A DNA stretch of 64,000 nt from Clostridiales bacterium. GTDB taxonomy: Bacteria; Bacillota; Clostridia; Lachnospirales; CAG-274. Both the position numbers and the translations under genes were made by a program. The stretch is from contig JAJPZT010000059.1 of assembly GCA_021204175.1 (NCBI GenBank), forward strand, positions 1-64,000, given 5' to 3'. The notes under the pieces were generated by a model. It was not told the origin of the DNA. It saw nothing but the letters and a program-made list of their open reading frames with translations, and did no database searches. This document shows, in pieces, positions 29,341 through 39,305 of the stretch (position 1 is the first letter of the stretch; each line of letters opens with the position of its first letter).

Positions 29341-30531
29341 ATGAAGATTTTAGTTTTAAACTGCGGCAGCTCATCTCTTAAATATCAGCTTATAGATATG
29401 GATACAAACGAAGTTATGGCTGTAGGTCTTTGCGAAAGAATAGGCATTGACGGCAGACTTAAGCACGAAGCAGGGGACAAGGAATTTATAAGCGAAGATC
29501 CCCTTCCCGATCATGACGCAGCCGTTACAGCTGTTATGAATGCCCTTTTGGATAAAGACCACGGCGTAATTTCAGACATTTCCGAAATCGGCGGCGTTGG
29601 TCACAGAGTTGTCCACGGCGGCGAAAGCTTTGCTTCCTCAGTTGTTATTACCCCCGAGGTTAAGGCAGCTATTCAGGACTGCTCAAAGCTTGCTCCTCTT
29701 CACAACCCCGCAAACCTTATCGGTATTAATGCTTGCGAAAAGCTTATGCCCGGTGTTAAGCAGGTTGCCGTTTTCGACACAGCCTTCCATCAGACAATGC
29801 CCGAAAAGGCTTATCTCTACGGTCTGCCCTACGAGCTTTATGAAAAGCATAAAATCCGTAAATACGGCTTCCACGGAACAAGCCACAAATATGTAACTCA
29901 GAAATGCGCTGAGCTTATGGGCAAGCCCGTTGACGAAATCAACATCATCACCTGCCACTTAGGCAACGGCGGTTCTCTTGCAGCTGTTAAAAACGGCAAA
30001 TGCGTAGACACAACTATGGGTCTTACACCTCTCGCAGGTATCATTATGGGTACACGCTGCGGCGATATCGACCCCGCTATCGTAAACTTCCTTATGGAAG
30101 CAGAAGGCTTAAGCGGCAAGGACGTAGACAACATTATGAACAAGCAGTCAGGCGTTTTGGGTCTTTCAGGCGTTTCTTCAGACTTCCGTGACCTTGACGC
30201 AGCTGCAGCAGAGGGCAACAAGAGAGCAAAAATCGCTCTTGACGCTTTCCACTACAGAGTTGCTAAGTTCATCGGCGAATACCTCGTTGCCATAAACGGC
30301 GCAGACGCTATCGTATTCACAGCCGGTATCGGCGAAAACTCAGGCTCTACCAGAAAGGCTATCTGCGACTACCTTTCATTCTTAGGCGTTGAGCTTGACC
30401 CCGAAAAGAACAGCCAGAGAGGCAAGGCTCAGATGATTTCCGTTGAAAGCTCACCTATTAAGGTTTATGTTATCCCCACAAACGAAGAGCTTATGATCGC
30501 TCAGGATACAAACAGACTTATCAACGGCTGA
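29341..30531 (+). CDS. ackA: acetate kinase
   Basis: MKILVLNCGSSSLKYQLIDM, YGFHGTSHKYV, GIGENSGSTRK. Confidence 0.98.
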   Translation: MKILVLNCGSSSLKYQLIDMDTNEVMAVGLCERIGIDGRLKHEAGDKEFISEDPLPDHDAAVTAVMNALLDKDHGVISDISEIGGVGHRVVHGGESFASSVVITPEVKAAIQDCSKLAPLHNPANLIGINACEKLMPGVKQVAVFDTAFHQTMPEKAYLYGLPYELYEKHKIRKYGFHGTSHKYVTQKCAELMGKPVDEINIITCHLGNGGSLAAVKNGKCVDTTMGLTPLAGIIMGTRCGDIDPAIVNFLMEAEGLSGKDVDNIMNKQSGVLGLSGVSSDFRDLDAAAAEGNKRAKIALDAFHYRVAKFIGEYLVAINGADAIVFTAGIGENSGSTRKAICDYLSFLGVELDPEKNSQRGKAQMISVESSPIKVYVIPTNEELMIAQDTNRLING

Positions 30532-30552
30532 TTAAAGCTTAAAATATAATTT

Positions 30553-30600
30553 TCAAGAGGATTTTTTCTCAGACAAATGAGGAAAAATCCTCTTTTTTTC
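30553..30600 (+). terminator. Rho-independent terminator after ackA
   Basis: AGAGGATTTTTTCTCAGACAAATGAGGAAAAATCCTCTTTTTTT. Confidence 0.85.
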
Positions 30601-30780
30601 GTCTTAAACACAAAGTTTTCAAAAACGTTATAAAAAACTTTTCATACTTTGCCTTAACTGCCAAAATATTCCTGTGCAGTTCAATCATATATTCTGCATT
30701 TTTCTCGAAATCATTTTATGCTTGAAAACAAAGGCAAAGAGGGTTATAATAGGTAAATAAAAAGGAAAGTGGGAAAAAGT

Positions 30781-31656
30781 ATGAAAAAGCTGAGACTGAT
30801 TTACAATCCATATTCGGGCAGCCGAACCTTCGGCGAATACCTAGACCTTATAATAGGTCAGCTGCAAAATTCGGGATATGAGGTCTGCCCTTTCAGAATA
30901 GGCGGCAGTCTGCCCCTTTCGGAAGCTTTCGGCTCTGAGTTTTCGGCTTTTGCCGCTGCCGGAGGAGACGGAACAATAAACATTGTTCTTAATCACATTA
31001 TGAACAAGGGCTTAAATGACATTCCCTTAGCTGTTTTTCCTTCGGGCACAGCCAACGACTTTGCTTCTTTCTTAGACCTTCCTCAAAGCCCCGAGGAAAT
31101 CTGCAAAATTATAGGCGAAAACAGAACTGTTCCCTTAGACGTAGGAAAAGCCGGCACGAAATATTTCATAAACGTCTGCGCCGGAGGGCTTTTTTCAGAC
31201 ATAAGCTCAATTATTGACAATAACCTGAAAGCCAACATAGGCAGGCTTGCCTATTATATAGAAGCCGTTCGGCAGATTACGGAATATACCCCTTTGGAGC
31301 TTAAAATCACTACTTCGGAGGGAAAGATTTTTCACGAAAAGGCGGTTTTGTTTTTGGCTCTCAACTCATCGGGTACGGGAGGAATTAAAAATCTGACCCC
31401 TGCCGCCGACATGCAGGACGGCAACTTGGATTTTTTGTTTTTCAGAGACTGCGATGTCCTTGAAGTGCCAAAGCTTTTGATACAATATTTCAAGGGTGAG
31501 CTTCCCAAAAACAAAAATATACTTCACTTTAAAGACAAAAGCGTCAAAATAGAATGCTTCGGCGGAAAAACCACCACCGACATCGACGGCGAGGTGGGAG
31601 ACAACCTCCCCTTAACAATAGAAAACATTCCCAAAGCAATCAAACTCTTTTTATAA
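30781..31656 (+). CDS. YegS/DAGK-family lipid kinase
   Basis: LIYNPYSGSRTFGEYLD, AAGGDGTINIVLN, VFPSGTANDFASFL, IDGEVGDNLP. Confidence 0.88.
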   Translation: MKKLRLIYNPYSGSRTFGEYLDLIIGQLQNSGYEVCPFRIGGSLPLSEAFGSEFSAFAAAGGDGTINIVLNHIMNKGLNDIPLAVFPSGTANDFASFLDLPQSPEEICKIIGENRTVPLDVGKAGTKYFINVCAGGLFSDISSIIDNNLKANIGRLAYYIEAVRQITEYTPLELKITTSEGKIFHEKAVLFLALNSSGTGGIKNLTPAADMQDGNLDFLFFRDCDVLEVPKLLIQYFKGELPKNKNILHFKDKSVKIECFGGKTTTDIDGEVGDNLPLTIENIPKAIKLFL

Positions 31657-31674
31657 ACTCAGGAGGAAACTAAA

Positions 31675-33375
31675 ATGGATTTTAAACAAAAAATTGCGGA
31701 GCTAAGAGCTCAGGCGGATGAACAGCCTGTTGAAACGATATTTTCGGGCATAGAAATTCCCAAGGCGGCAATGGGCGATTATGCCTACCCCTGTTTTAAG
31801 CTTTCAAAGGCTTTGAGAAAGGCTCCCCCTTTAATTGCGTCGGAGATTTCTTCAAAAATAGAAAAGCCCGATTTTATAGAAAAAATAGAAATTGTGGGGG
31901 GCTATCTTAACTTTTTCGTAAACAAGTCGGCTATAGGCTCGGCGGTTTTGGATAAAATTCTTTCAGAGGGAGAGGACTATATAAGGTCCGAAGAGGGCAA
32001 GGGCAAAACAGCCGTTGTGGATTATTCCTCACCCAATATAGCCAAGCCCTTTCATATAGGTCATCTTCGTTCAACTGTTATAGGAAACTCAATCTGCCGA
32101 ATTTATGACACATTGGGCTGGAAAACAGTGGGCATAAACCATTTGGGCGACTGGGGAACACAGTTCGGAAAGCTTATTTCGGCTTATACACGCTGGGGCA
32201 AAAAAGAGGACGTTGAAGAAAAAGGCATAAGCGAGCTTAACCGCCTTTATGTTCTCTTCCACAGTGAAGCGGAAAAACACCCGGAGCTTAATGACGAAGC
32301 AAGAGAAAATTTGGTTAAAATGCAGAACGGCGACCAAGAGGCTTTGTCTCTTTGGAAGTGGTTTGTGGATATTTCAATGCGTGAATTTCAGCGTGTTTAC
32401 GATATGCTTGATATAACATTTGATGCCTGTACGGGAGAAAGCTTTTATAACGACAAAATGCCTGCTGTAGTTGAGGAAATAAAGTCAAAGGGCATTTTGA
32501 AGGAAAGCGACGGGGCTATGATTGTTGACCTGTCGGATTATAAAATGCCGCCATGTCTTATTCTTCGCCGTGACGGCGGAACTCTTTACCCCACACGTGA
32601 CATAACCGCCGCTCTTTACAGAAAAAAGACCTATGACTTTTCAAAGTGTATTTATGTAACCGCCATTGACCAAAATCTTCACTTTGCACAGTGGTTTAAG
32701 GTTTTGGAGCTTTTGGGCTATGACTGGGCAAAGGACGAGCTTGTTCATGTTCCCTTCGGCTTGGTGAGCTTAGGAAATGCCGGAAAGCTTTCCACAAGAA
32801 CAGGCAATGTTGTGCTTATGGAGGACGTACTTAAAGAAGCAATTTCAAAGACAAAGGCAATTATAGAGGAGAAAAACCCCGACCTTGAAAATAAGGATCT
32901 GGTTGCTTCGGAGGTAGGCATAGGGGCTGTTATTTTCGACAATATGTATAACGGCAGAATTAAGAATATCGCCTTTGACTGGAACAAGATTTTGAATTTT
33001 GAGGGCGAAACAGGGCCTTATGTTCAGTATACCCACGCAAGAGCCTGTTCCCTTCTTAAAAAAGCGGGCTTTGAAAAGCCTATTGAAAAGGTTGACTATT
33101 CCGAAATTTCAGACCCCTCGTCTCAGGCGCTTATAAAGGCTTTGGGAGATCTTCCCGGTAAGGTTTCGGAGGCTGCGGAAAAATATGAGCCCTATATAAT
33201 TTCACGTCAGCTTATAGAAATTTGCCGTTCCTTCAACCGCTTCTACAGAGACAACTCCGTTTTAGGCAGTGAGGGAGCAGCAAGAAACGCCCGTCTCTCT
33301 TTGGTTTGGGCAGCAAAAACAGCAATCAAATCAGGACTTTACCTCTTGGGAATTAAAGCCCCTGAGCAAATGTAA
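31675..33375 (+). CDS. argS: arginyl-tRNA synthetase
   Basis: SSPNIAKPFHIGHLRSTVIGNSICRIY, VPFGLVSLGNAGKLSTRTGNVV, DALM-type C-terminus. Confidence 0.97.
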   Translation: MDFKQKIAELRAQADEQPVETIFSGIEIPKAAMGDYAYPCFKLSKALRKAPPLIASEISSKIEKPDFIEKIEIVGGYLNFFVNKSAIGSAVLDKILSEGEDYIRSEEGKGKTAVVDYSSPNIAKPFHIGHLRSTVIGNSICRIYDTLGWKTVGINHLGDWGTQFGKLISAYTRWGKKEDVEEKGISELNRLYVLFHSEAEKHPELNDEARENLVKMQNGDQEALSLWKWFVDISMREFQRVYDMLDITFDACTGESFYNDKMPAVVEEIKSKGILKESDGAMIVDLSDYKMPPCLILRRDGGTLYPTRDITAALYRKKTYDFSKCIYVTAIDQNLHFAQWFKVLELLGYDWAKDELVHVPFGLVSLGNAGKLSTRTGNVVLMEDVLKEAISKTKAIIEEKNPDLENKDLVASEVGIGAVIFDNMYNGRIKNIAFDWNKILNFEGETGPYVQYTHARACSLLKKAGFEKPIEKVDYSEISDPSSQALIKALGDLPGKVSEAAEKYEPYIISRQLIEICRSFNRFYRDNSVLGSEGAARNARLSLVWAAKTAIKSGLYLLGIKAPEQM

Positions 33376-33439
33376 AATATCTCGCAAAAATGCTTGCTTG
33401 TTAAATATATAAATGTAAATATTAAGGAAAGTGATATAT

Positions 33440-34318
33440 ATGTCTAAAAAAACAAAGGGCATAATTTTAATAATATGCTCAGCATTCTTTTTTGCCCTTA
33501 TGAATATGTTTGTAAGGCTTTCGGGGGACTTGCCTTCGATACAAAAAAGCTTTTTCAGAAATTTCGTTGCCCTGTTTTTCGCCTTGGCAGTGCTTTTGAA
33601 GAACAGAACAGATTTGTCACCGGTAAAGGGCAACGTAAAATTTCTTCTTATACGTTCCGTTTTCGGCACAATAGGCATTTTGGCAAACTTCTACGCTATT
33701 GACCATATGATTTTGACGGACGCTTCAATGCTTAACAAGCTTTCGCCCTTTTTCGCGGTAATTTTTTCCGCAATATTCTTAAAGGAAAGGGTTCGCCCCT
33801 GGCAGATGCTTGCGGTAATCGGAGCGTTTATAGGCAGTCTATTTATAATAAAGCCAAGCCTTGAAATAGAACAGGTTTTCCCCTATATTATAGGCTTTAT
33901 CGGCGGTATGGGAGCCGGTGCGGCTTATACCGCAGTAAGACATTTAGGCAGCCGGGGCGTACCCGGCGGAGTTATTGTCTTTGTGTTTTCGGCTTTCTCC
34001 TGTCTTTTCTGTCTGCCCTTTGCCTTAGCTTCATACGTGCCTATGAGCCTTGCGCAGATAGTTCTTCTGCTTTTCGCCGGTCTTTCCGCCACAGGGGGAC
34101 AGTTCTGCATAACCTATGCCTATACCTACGCTCCGGCAAGAGAGATTTCGGTTTATGACTATACACAAATTATATTTTCGGCGGTTCTGGGCTATTTTGT
34201 TTTGAGCCAAACTCCCGATTTATACAGCTTTTTGGGCTATGTGATTATATGCTCAATGGGTATTCTGAACTTTCTCTTTAATAAAAAGCACAGTAACCAA
34301 ACTGTAACACAAAAGTAA
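33440..34318 (+). CDS. DMT-superfamily (EamA) transporter
   Basis: Ten hydrophobic segments, two EamA repeats. Confidence 0.85.
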   Translation: MSKKTKGIILIICSAFFFALMNMFVRLSGDLPSIQKSFFRNFVALFFALAVLLKNRTDLSPVKGNVKFLLIRSVFGTIGILANFYAIDHMILTDASMLNKLSPFFAVIFSAIFLKERVRPWQMLAVIGAFIGSLFIIKPSLEIEQVFPYIIGFIGGMGAGAAYTAVRHLGSRGVPGGVIVFVFSAFSCLFCLPFALASYVPMSLAQIVLLLFAGLSATGGQFCITYAYTYAPAREISVYDYTQIIFSAVLGYFVLSQTPDLYSFLGYVIICSMGILNFLFNKKHSNQTVTQK

Positions 34319-34350
34319 TCTTTTGGTAATATAAAAAACGAAAAAGTAAT

Positions 34351-34378
34351 TTGACTTATGATGATTATAGTTTATAAT
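34351..34378 (+). promoter_or_regulatory. Sigma-A type promoter of the SurA-N-like lipoprotein
   Basis: TTGACT-16 bp-TATAAT. Confidence 0.55.
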
Positions 34379-34446
34379 AATGGTATATAGTATGAGAAAC
34401 TTTTCACAGGAGTTATTCTAAAGCTTTCTTATCAGAGGTTATAATA

Positions 34447-35139
34447 ATGAAAAAACTTTTTTTATGCTTTGTTTTAATATTATCTCTGCTGTTTACGGGC
34501 TGTTCACTGTTTTCTTTTGAGGATAGTGAAAACTATGCTATGACAATTGACGGAGAAAAAATTTCCGTAGGAGAATTTTCCGTCTATCTTTATGAGCAAA
34601 AAGCTACCTTTGAGCAGACAGGAGGCACCGATATTTGGGAAACGGACTTTAACGGAACCCCTGCCGCAGATGTTGCAAAGGAAAACGCCTATAATTCAAT
34701 AATTTATGTTAAAACAGCCTGTAAAAACGCCGGGGATGTAGGAGTTTCTCTCACCGATGAGGATAAAGCCGAGGCAGAAAGCCTTGCGGAGGAAACCCTT
34801 GAAAAAATGAATGCCGATTATGTTGCTTCCGTTGGCTTAAGCTCAGAGCAGACCGCCGAAATTATGGAGGAAATTATTCTTCATCAAAAGGTTATGGAGT
34901 CTGTCACTAAAACATTTCTTTTAAGCGAAGCAGACTACAGCGCATATATAGATGATTATCAGGCTGAAAACCCCGACGACGATACCCCCAGGGCTTATCT
35001 CGAAAGCTCAATGAGAGAAGCCTATATTAAGGATAAAAAAGATGAGATTTATAAGGAACAGATTAAAAGCTGGGCTGAGGACACAGTTGTTGAAAAAAAT
35101 GAAGCCGTTTGGGCTGAAATTGATATAACAGTGTTGTAA
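34447..35139 (+). CDS. SurA-N-like lipoprotein without a rotamase domain
   Basis: Lipobox LLFTGCSL; MTIDGEKISVGEFSVYLYEQK resembles SurA/PrsA N-terminal chaperone segments. Confidence 0.55.
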   Translation: MKKLFLCFVLILSLLFTGCSLFSFEDSENYAMTIDGEKISVGEFSVYLYEQKATFEQTGGTDIWETDFNGTPAADVAKENAYNSIIYVKTACKNAGDVGVSLTDEDKAEAESLAEETLEKMNADYVASVGLSSEQTAEIMEEIILHQKVMESVTKTFLLSEADYSAYIDDYQAENPDDDTPRAYLESSMREAYIKDKKDEIYKEQIKSWAEDTVVEKNEAVWAEIDITVL

Positions 35140-35149
35140 GAGTAAGCAT

Positions 35150-35188
35150 AAAGGGGCTGTGAAAAAATTGAATTTTCACAGCCCCTTT
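35150..35188 (+). terminator. Rho-independent terminator, repeated sequence
   Basis: AAGGGGCTGTGAAAAaattgaaTTTTCACAGCCCCTTTTTT. Confidence 0.85.
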
Positions 35189-35197
35189 TTTGAGGTC

Positions 35198-35785
35198 TTA
35201 TTTCTTCAGCATAGCGTCCTTTTCGGTCAAGGTTCTTATAACCCGACAGGGATTTCCTGCGGCAAGGCTGTTTGGGGGAACATCTCTTGTGACCACACTG
35301 CCTGCCCCTATAACCGACCCCCTGCCTATTTTAACCCCGCCGCAGATAACCACGTTTGAAGCTATCCAGCAGTCGCTTTCAATAATAACGGGCTTTGCAA
35401 ATTCTATAACTTCCGCTCTCTCTTCTGCAAGGAAAGGATGAAGAGCGGTTGCGATTGTGCAGTTAGGTCCGAAAAGCACTCTGTCGCCTATATTAACGGG
35501 ACAGCAGTCAAGAACGGTCAGATTAAAGTTGGCGTAGCAGTTCTTTCCGAAGGTTGTAAAAACGCCGTAGTCAAAGCTTACAGGCCCCTGAAGATAGGTT
35601 CCCTCGCCCATATTGGGCAGAAGCTCCTTTAAGATTTGCTCTCTTTTTTCATATTCATCCTCATAGGTGCGGCTATAGTCCAAAGAAAGCCTGTGAGCCT
35701 TTTCTCTTATTTTTGTAAGCTCCTCGTCTCCGGGATAATACATTTCCCCTGTTATCATTTTTTCAAGCTCTGTTTTTTTATTCAT
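35198..35785 (-). CDS. maltose/galactoside O-acetyltransferase family
   Basis: MNKKTELEKMITGEMYYPGDEELTKIREKAHRLSLDYSRT, hexapeptide repeats, NVVICGGVKIGRGSVIGAGSVVTRDVPPNSLAAGNPCRVI; start moved in from the ORF-track start. Confidence 0.92.
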   Translation of the reverse strand: MNKKTELEKMITGEMYYPGDEELTKIREKAHRLSLDYSRTYEDEYEKREQILKELLPNMGEGTYLQGPVSFDYGVFTTFGKNCYANFNLTVLDCCPVNIGDRVLFGPNCTIATALHPFLAEERAEVIEFAKPVIIESDCWIASNVVICGGVKIGRGSVIGAGSVVTRDVPPNSLAAGNPCRVIRTLTEKDAMLKK

Positions 35786-35811
35786 TTTTTTCAGTTTCCT
35801 TTCGTAAAAAT

Positions 35812-35979
35812 GCAACAGTTCAGCCAAATAATTCGCTAAACGTCTGCTTCGCATCCGTCGCCGCTAAAGCGGCTATCTTTTAGCTCATTATTTGGCGCTC
35901 TGCTCGTGGTTATAAAAAGCTCCTTTAGTGTACAAGTACACACAGGAGCTTTTTATATTAACCACGGCTGAACTGTTGC
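35812..35979 (+). repeat. Palindromic structured element, copy B
   Basis: GCAACAGTTCAGCC...GGCTGAACTGTTGC; internal GCCGCtaaaGCGGC hairpin and GTGGTTATAAAAAGCTCCT...AGGAGCTTTTTATATTAACCAC hairpin. Confidence 0.85.
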
Positions 35980-36049
35980 GAAAGACGCCCCCGAGGGTCG
36001 GTCGGGGGTGTCTTTTTAAGTTTAATTAGCTGTATATAGTGATTTCATA

Positions 36050-39000
36050 TTATGAGAAATCATATGAAGCTTTAAGAACCTTAGTAAGTATTTTAGCTGC
36101 GTCGCCTGCGTCAATTGTTCCGTTTCCGTCAACGTCTGCTGTGTCTGCGTCTACGTTCCACTCAGCGTTTGCGGAAGTATTTCCTGAAATTACATACTGA
36201 AGAAGTGCTGCTGCGTCGTTTGCCGTAAGCTTTCCGTTTCCGTCAACGTCGCCCTTGTCGCCTGTTGTTACGGGAGCTTCCGTTGTGGTTTCAACAGGAG
36301 TATCTGTTGTGGTTTCAGTAGGTGTTTCGGTAGTTGTTTCGCTGCCGCCTTCCAAAGCTACGCTTGCATAGTAGAGGTAGGTTGAGGTTGTACCCTTTGT
36401 GATTTCGTGAGATCCTGCTGCAAGAGCTGTTTCAAGAACGTATACATTAGAACCTATTGACGAGTCTGCCGTCAATGAATATGTTTCGCCGTCAATCTTA
36501 ACTGTGGGGCTGTCAGCTGTAGCATAGAATACCATTGTAATAGTTCCGGCTGAACCTGTTGTAAATGCCATACTTGTTTTGGATTCCATTTTAACAGCTG
36601 CATTAAGAGTTTCGCCGTTATATGTAACGGGGTTATTCTTTGCACTGCTCCACATACTGCCTGTTAAAGATATGCCGAGAGTATTTTCTCCCGAAGTCGG
36701 GTTATAAATAAGAGTACCTTCTGCAGGAGCTGCCGTTGTGGTTTCGCTGTCTTCCTCTTCGGTGGTTGTTTCAGTTTCATCTTCAGTTGTGGTTTCGTCT
36801 GCGTCGCCGTCGTCTACGTCGTCATCGCCGCTGCTGCCGCTTGATGAAGTATAGCTTACGCCTACGAATGTAACATTAAGTCCGCCTGACAATGAGTAAA
36901 TATAATATGTTCCGGCAGAAAGCTCATGGTCTGTAGCCTGTTTTGATATTGAACCGCCTGCTGCTATTTCCTGTGAAAGATCGTATGTTGTGCCGTCAGC
37001 GGAAACAACAATTGTTCTTGCGGCAGAACCTGAATTTGTTACGGAAACGGCAATTGTTCCCGGTTCTGAAAGCGTTACTGCAATAACTCTTGAAACAGGT
37101 GTGCCGTCGGTAATTGTTCCGCCGCCGCCAAGTCTTATTTCATCATTATTTATTGTAACTGTTTTGTCTGATGTAGCATAAATTGTAAATGCTCCGTCTG
37201 TACCCAAACCTGTGGTTATTGATGAAATTGTAGAAGAAGAAACATCGCTGCCTGTAAGCTCTAAGTCGTAGCTTGTCTGCCCGCCTGTTGAACCGGGGTT
37301 AGCCGAAGGCTCGTCTGATTCCGTGCTGAGAGAAGCTGCGTCCTCTGCGTTAGCTGTTTCTCTTTCGGTATAAGCTGTGTTTCCATCAATACCTGTAGCT
37401 GAGCTTGCAGCTGCCGAAGAGTCAAGTGCGCTTGTGTCAACTGTTCCGCCGATAACTCTGAGACTTGAGGTGTAGTTTGTAACCATTGTCTTAAGAGCTG
37501 AAACTACAGAATAGTTTGTGTCTTCTGTGCTGTCTGCGAATGTATAGAAAATGTCGCCGCCGTTACATCTTCCGGCTTCTGCCATAACAATTGCGGGAAC
37601 ATCTGCCGCTGCGTCAACATCGCTTTCGTCAACGCCTAAATAAGCTGCGTTAGCTGTGTCGAAGTTATTGTATGTTCCGCCTGCGGCTGTAACTGTTGAA
37701 GGAATAGTCTCGCTTCTTGAAGAAACGGTATATCCGTCGAAGTCGTCATTGTTTACGGAATAGTCTGTATATCCGTAAGAGCCTGTCATAATATTGCCGT
37801 ACATCTTTATGGGCGTACCTGTTTCGCCTGAAAGAATAGCACCGGCCTCGTGACCCTGACCGCCTATAATAACAGGGTATTTACAGTTTCTGAAATAGTT
37901 CTGTTCTACAAAGAGACTTGAAGACATTGCGGAAGCTGAGCCGTATTTGGCGTTTCCGTCAAAGTAGTTGTTGTAAACATGAACAGACATAGATCTTACA
38001 CGGGGATGTCTTGAGTCTGAATGGTCGAACCAGTTGTGGTGATATGTAATGTAGTTGTTTCCGCTTTCGGACTTCATACCGCAGAGAGAAGACTTGCCTG
38101 AATCCCAGAAATGGTTATAGGAAACTGTGATATACTGTGAATCATTTTTAATATCCACTGTTCCGTCGCCCTTAGCTTGGTCTGCGTCGCCGCCTGCCTG
38201 ACCGTAGAAGAAATCCATATTATGAACCCAAATATTACAGTTGTCTGTGTCCATTGAAACTCCGTCATCCATACAGTTAAGAATTGCGAAGTTTCTGAAC
38301 TCTACGTTTCCGGCATTTCTTACAAGGAAGCCGAAGCCGCTTACTGCTGCGTCGTTTCCTATACCTTCGAATGTCATAGGCATAAGAGCATAGCTGTTTT
38401 TACCTTTAACCTGAAGACCTTCTGCGGAGCTGTCGATTCTGTCTAAATCGTCCTTTGTAATTGTTCCTACAATACGGAAGTCTATAGGCGTTGTGTCATA
38501 GCCCTTCTGATAGTAGTAGACAATGTCCTGTAAGCCCGTAGCTGTGGTTGTTGAACCCTTGCTGTTTGTAATAACGTCTGTTGTAATTGTGGCTGCGTTT
38601 TCGGCTGTTACATAGAAAACCTTTGCGCCGCTCTTCAATGTACCGTCATTGTTATAAGCGCCTATGCCGCCTTCGCTGTAATAGGTTGACTTTGTTGAGA
38701 AAGCAGAGCCGCTTCTGTCATAAGCTTCTGCTGTTAAACCCGTAACCTCTTTCTCTGCAACAACTGAGCCTGCTTCTTTGTCATATGCCACAACCTTGAT
38801 GTCATAGCTGCCGGCTTTAAGACCCACAGCGTCTGCTCTCATATATGTGTCATATTGTCTTATAAGCTCATCGTCAAGCTGATCTTCATCGCTGTAGGCT
38901 GAGTCGCTGCTTGATTTTACATAAACTTCATAAAAGCCTGCGCCGCTGACATACTGCCATTCGGCGTAAACCGATTCAAACCAGCCTGCCGCACTGACAT

Positions 39001-39103
39001 TTAAGTCAGCAGCCGAAGCACTGATTTGGCTGAATGTAAAGCATGAGAACAGCATTACGAGAGATAAGACTGCTCCCAAAAATCTTTTGCTTTTGATTTT
39101 CAT
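36050..39103 (-). CDS. secreted PL1-family pectate lyase with CBM-like modules and C-terminal type I dockerin
   Basis: Signal peptide MKIKSKRFLGAVLSLVMLFSCFTFSQISASA; Amb_all core VHNMDFFYGQAGGDADQAKGDGTVDIKNDSQYITVSYNHFWDSGKSSLCG...DHSDSRHPRVRS; dockerin GDVDGNGKLTANDAAALLQYVI...ADVDGNGTIDAGDAAKILTKVL. Confidence 0.93.
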   Translation of the reverse strand: MKIKSKRFLGAVLSLVMLFSCFTFSQISASAADLNVSAAGWFESVYAEWQYVSGAGFYEVYVKSSSDSAYSDEDQLDDELIRQYDTYMRADAVGLKAGSYDIKVVAYDKEAGSVVAEKEVTGLTAEAYDRSGSAFSTKSTYYSEGGIGAYNNDGTLKSGAKVFYVTAENAATITTDVITNSKGSTTTATGLQDIVYYYQKGYDTTPIDFRIVGTITKDDLDRIDSSAEGLQVKGKNSYALMPMTFEGIGNDAAVSGFGFLVRNAGNVEFRNFAILNCMDDGVSMDTDNCNIWVHNMDFFYGQAGGDADQAKGDGTVDIKNDSQYITVSYNHFWDSGKSSLCGMKSESGNNYITYHHNWFDHSDSRHPRVRSMSVHVYNNYFDGNAKYGSASAMSSSLFVEQNYFRNCKYPVIIGGQGHEAGAILSGETGTPIKMYGNIMTGSYGYTDYSVNNDDFDGYTVSSRSETIPSTVTAAGGTYNNFDTANAAYLGVDESDVDAAADVPAIVMAEAGRCNGGDIFYTFADSTEDTNYSVVSALKTMVTNYTSSLRVIGGTVDTSALDSSAAASSATGIDGNTAYTERETANAEDAASLSTESDEPSANPGSTGGQTSYDLELTGSDVSSSTISSITTGLGTDGAFTIYATSDKTVTINNDEIRLGGGGTITDGTPVSRVIAVTLSEPGTIAVSVTNSGSAARTIVVSADGTTYDLSQEIAAGGSISKQATDHELSAGTYYIYSLSGGLNVTFVGVSYTSSSGSSGDDDVDDGDADETTTEDETETTTEEEDSETTTAAPAEGTLIYNPTSGENTLGISLTGSMWSSAKNNPVTYNGETLNAAVKMESKTSMAFTTGSAGTITMVFYATADSPTVKIDGETYSLTADSSIGSNVYVLETALAAGSHEITKGTTSTYLYYASVALEGGSETTTETPTETTTDTPVETTTEAPVTTGDKGDVDGNGKLTANDAAALLQYVISGNTSANAEWNVDADTADVDGNGTIDAGDAAKILTKVLKASYDFS

Positions 39104-39305
39104 TAAGTTTCCTCCTTCATAGATAACCCGAGGGAATGCGTTATTGTATTTCCTCATATTCCATGTAATACACGTTCGGAATGATACATTAATTATATAA
39201 CATTCCCAAATTAAAATCAATAAATAATTTTACTTTAAGTCGTTTTTAAGCGTTTTGTACATTTGAAAAAAATTTTTTTGTTCACTTTTACAATAATAGA
39301 AAAAT

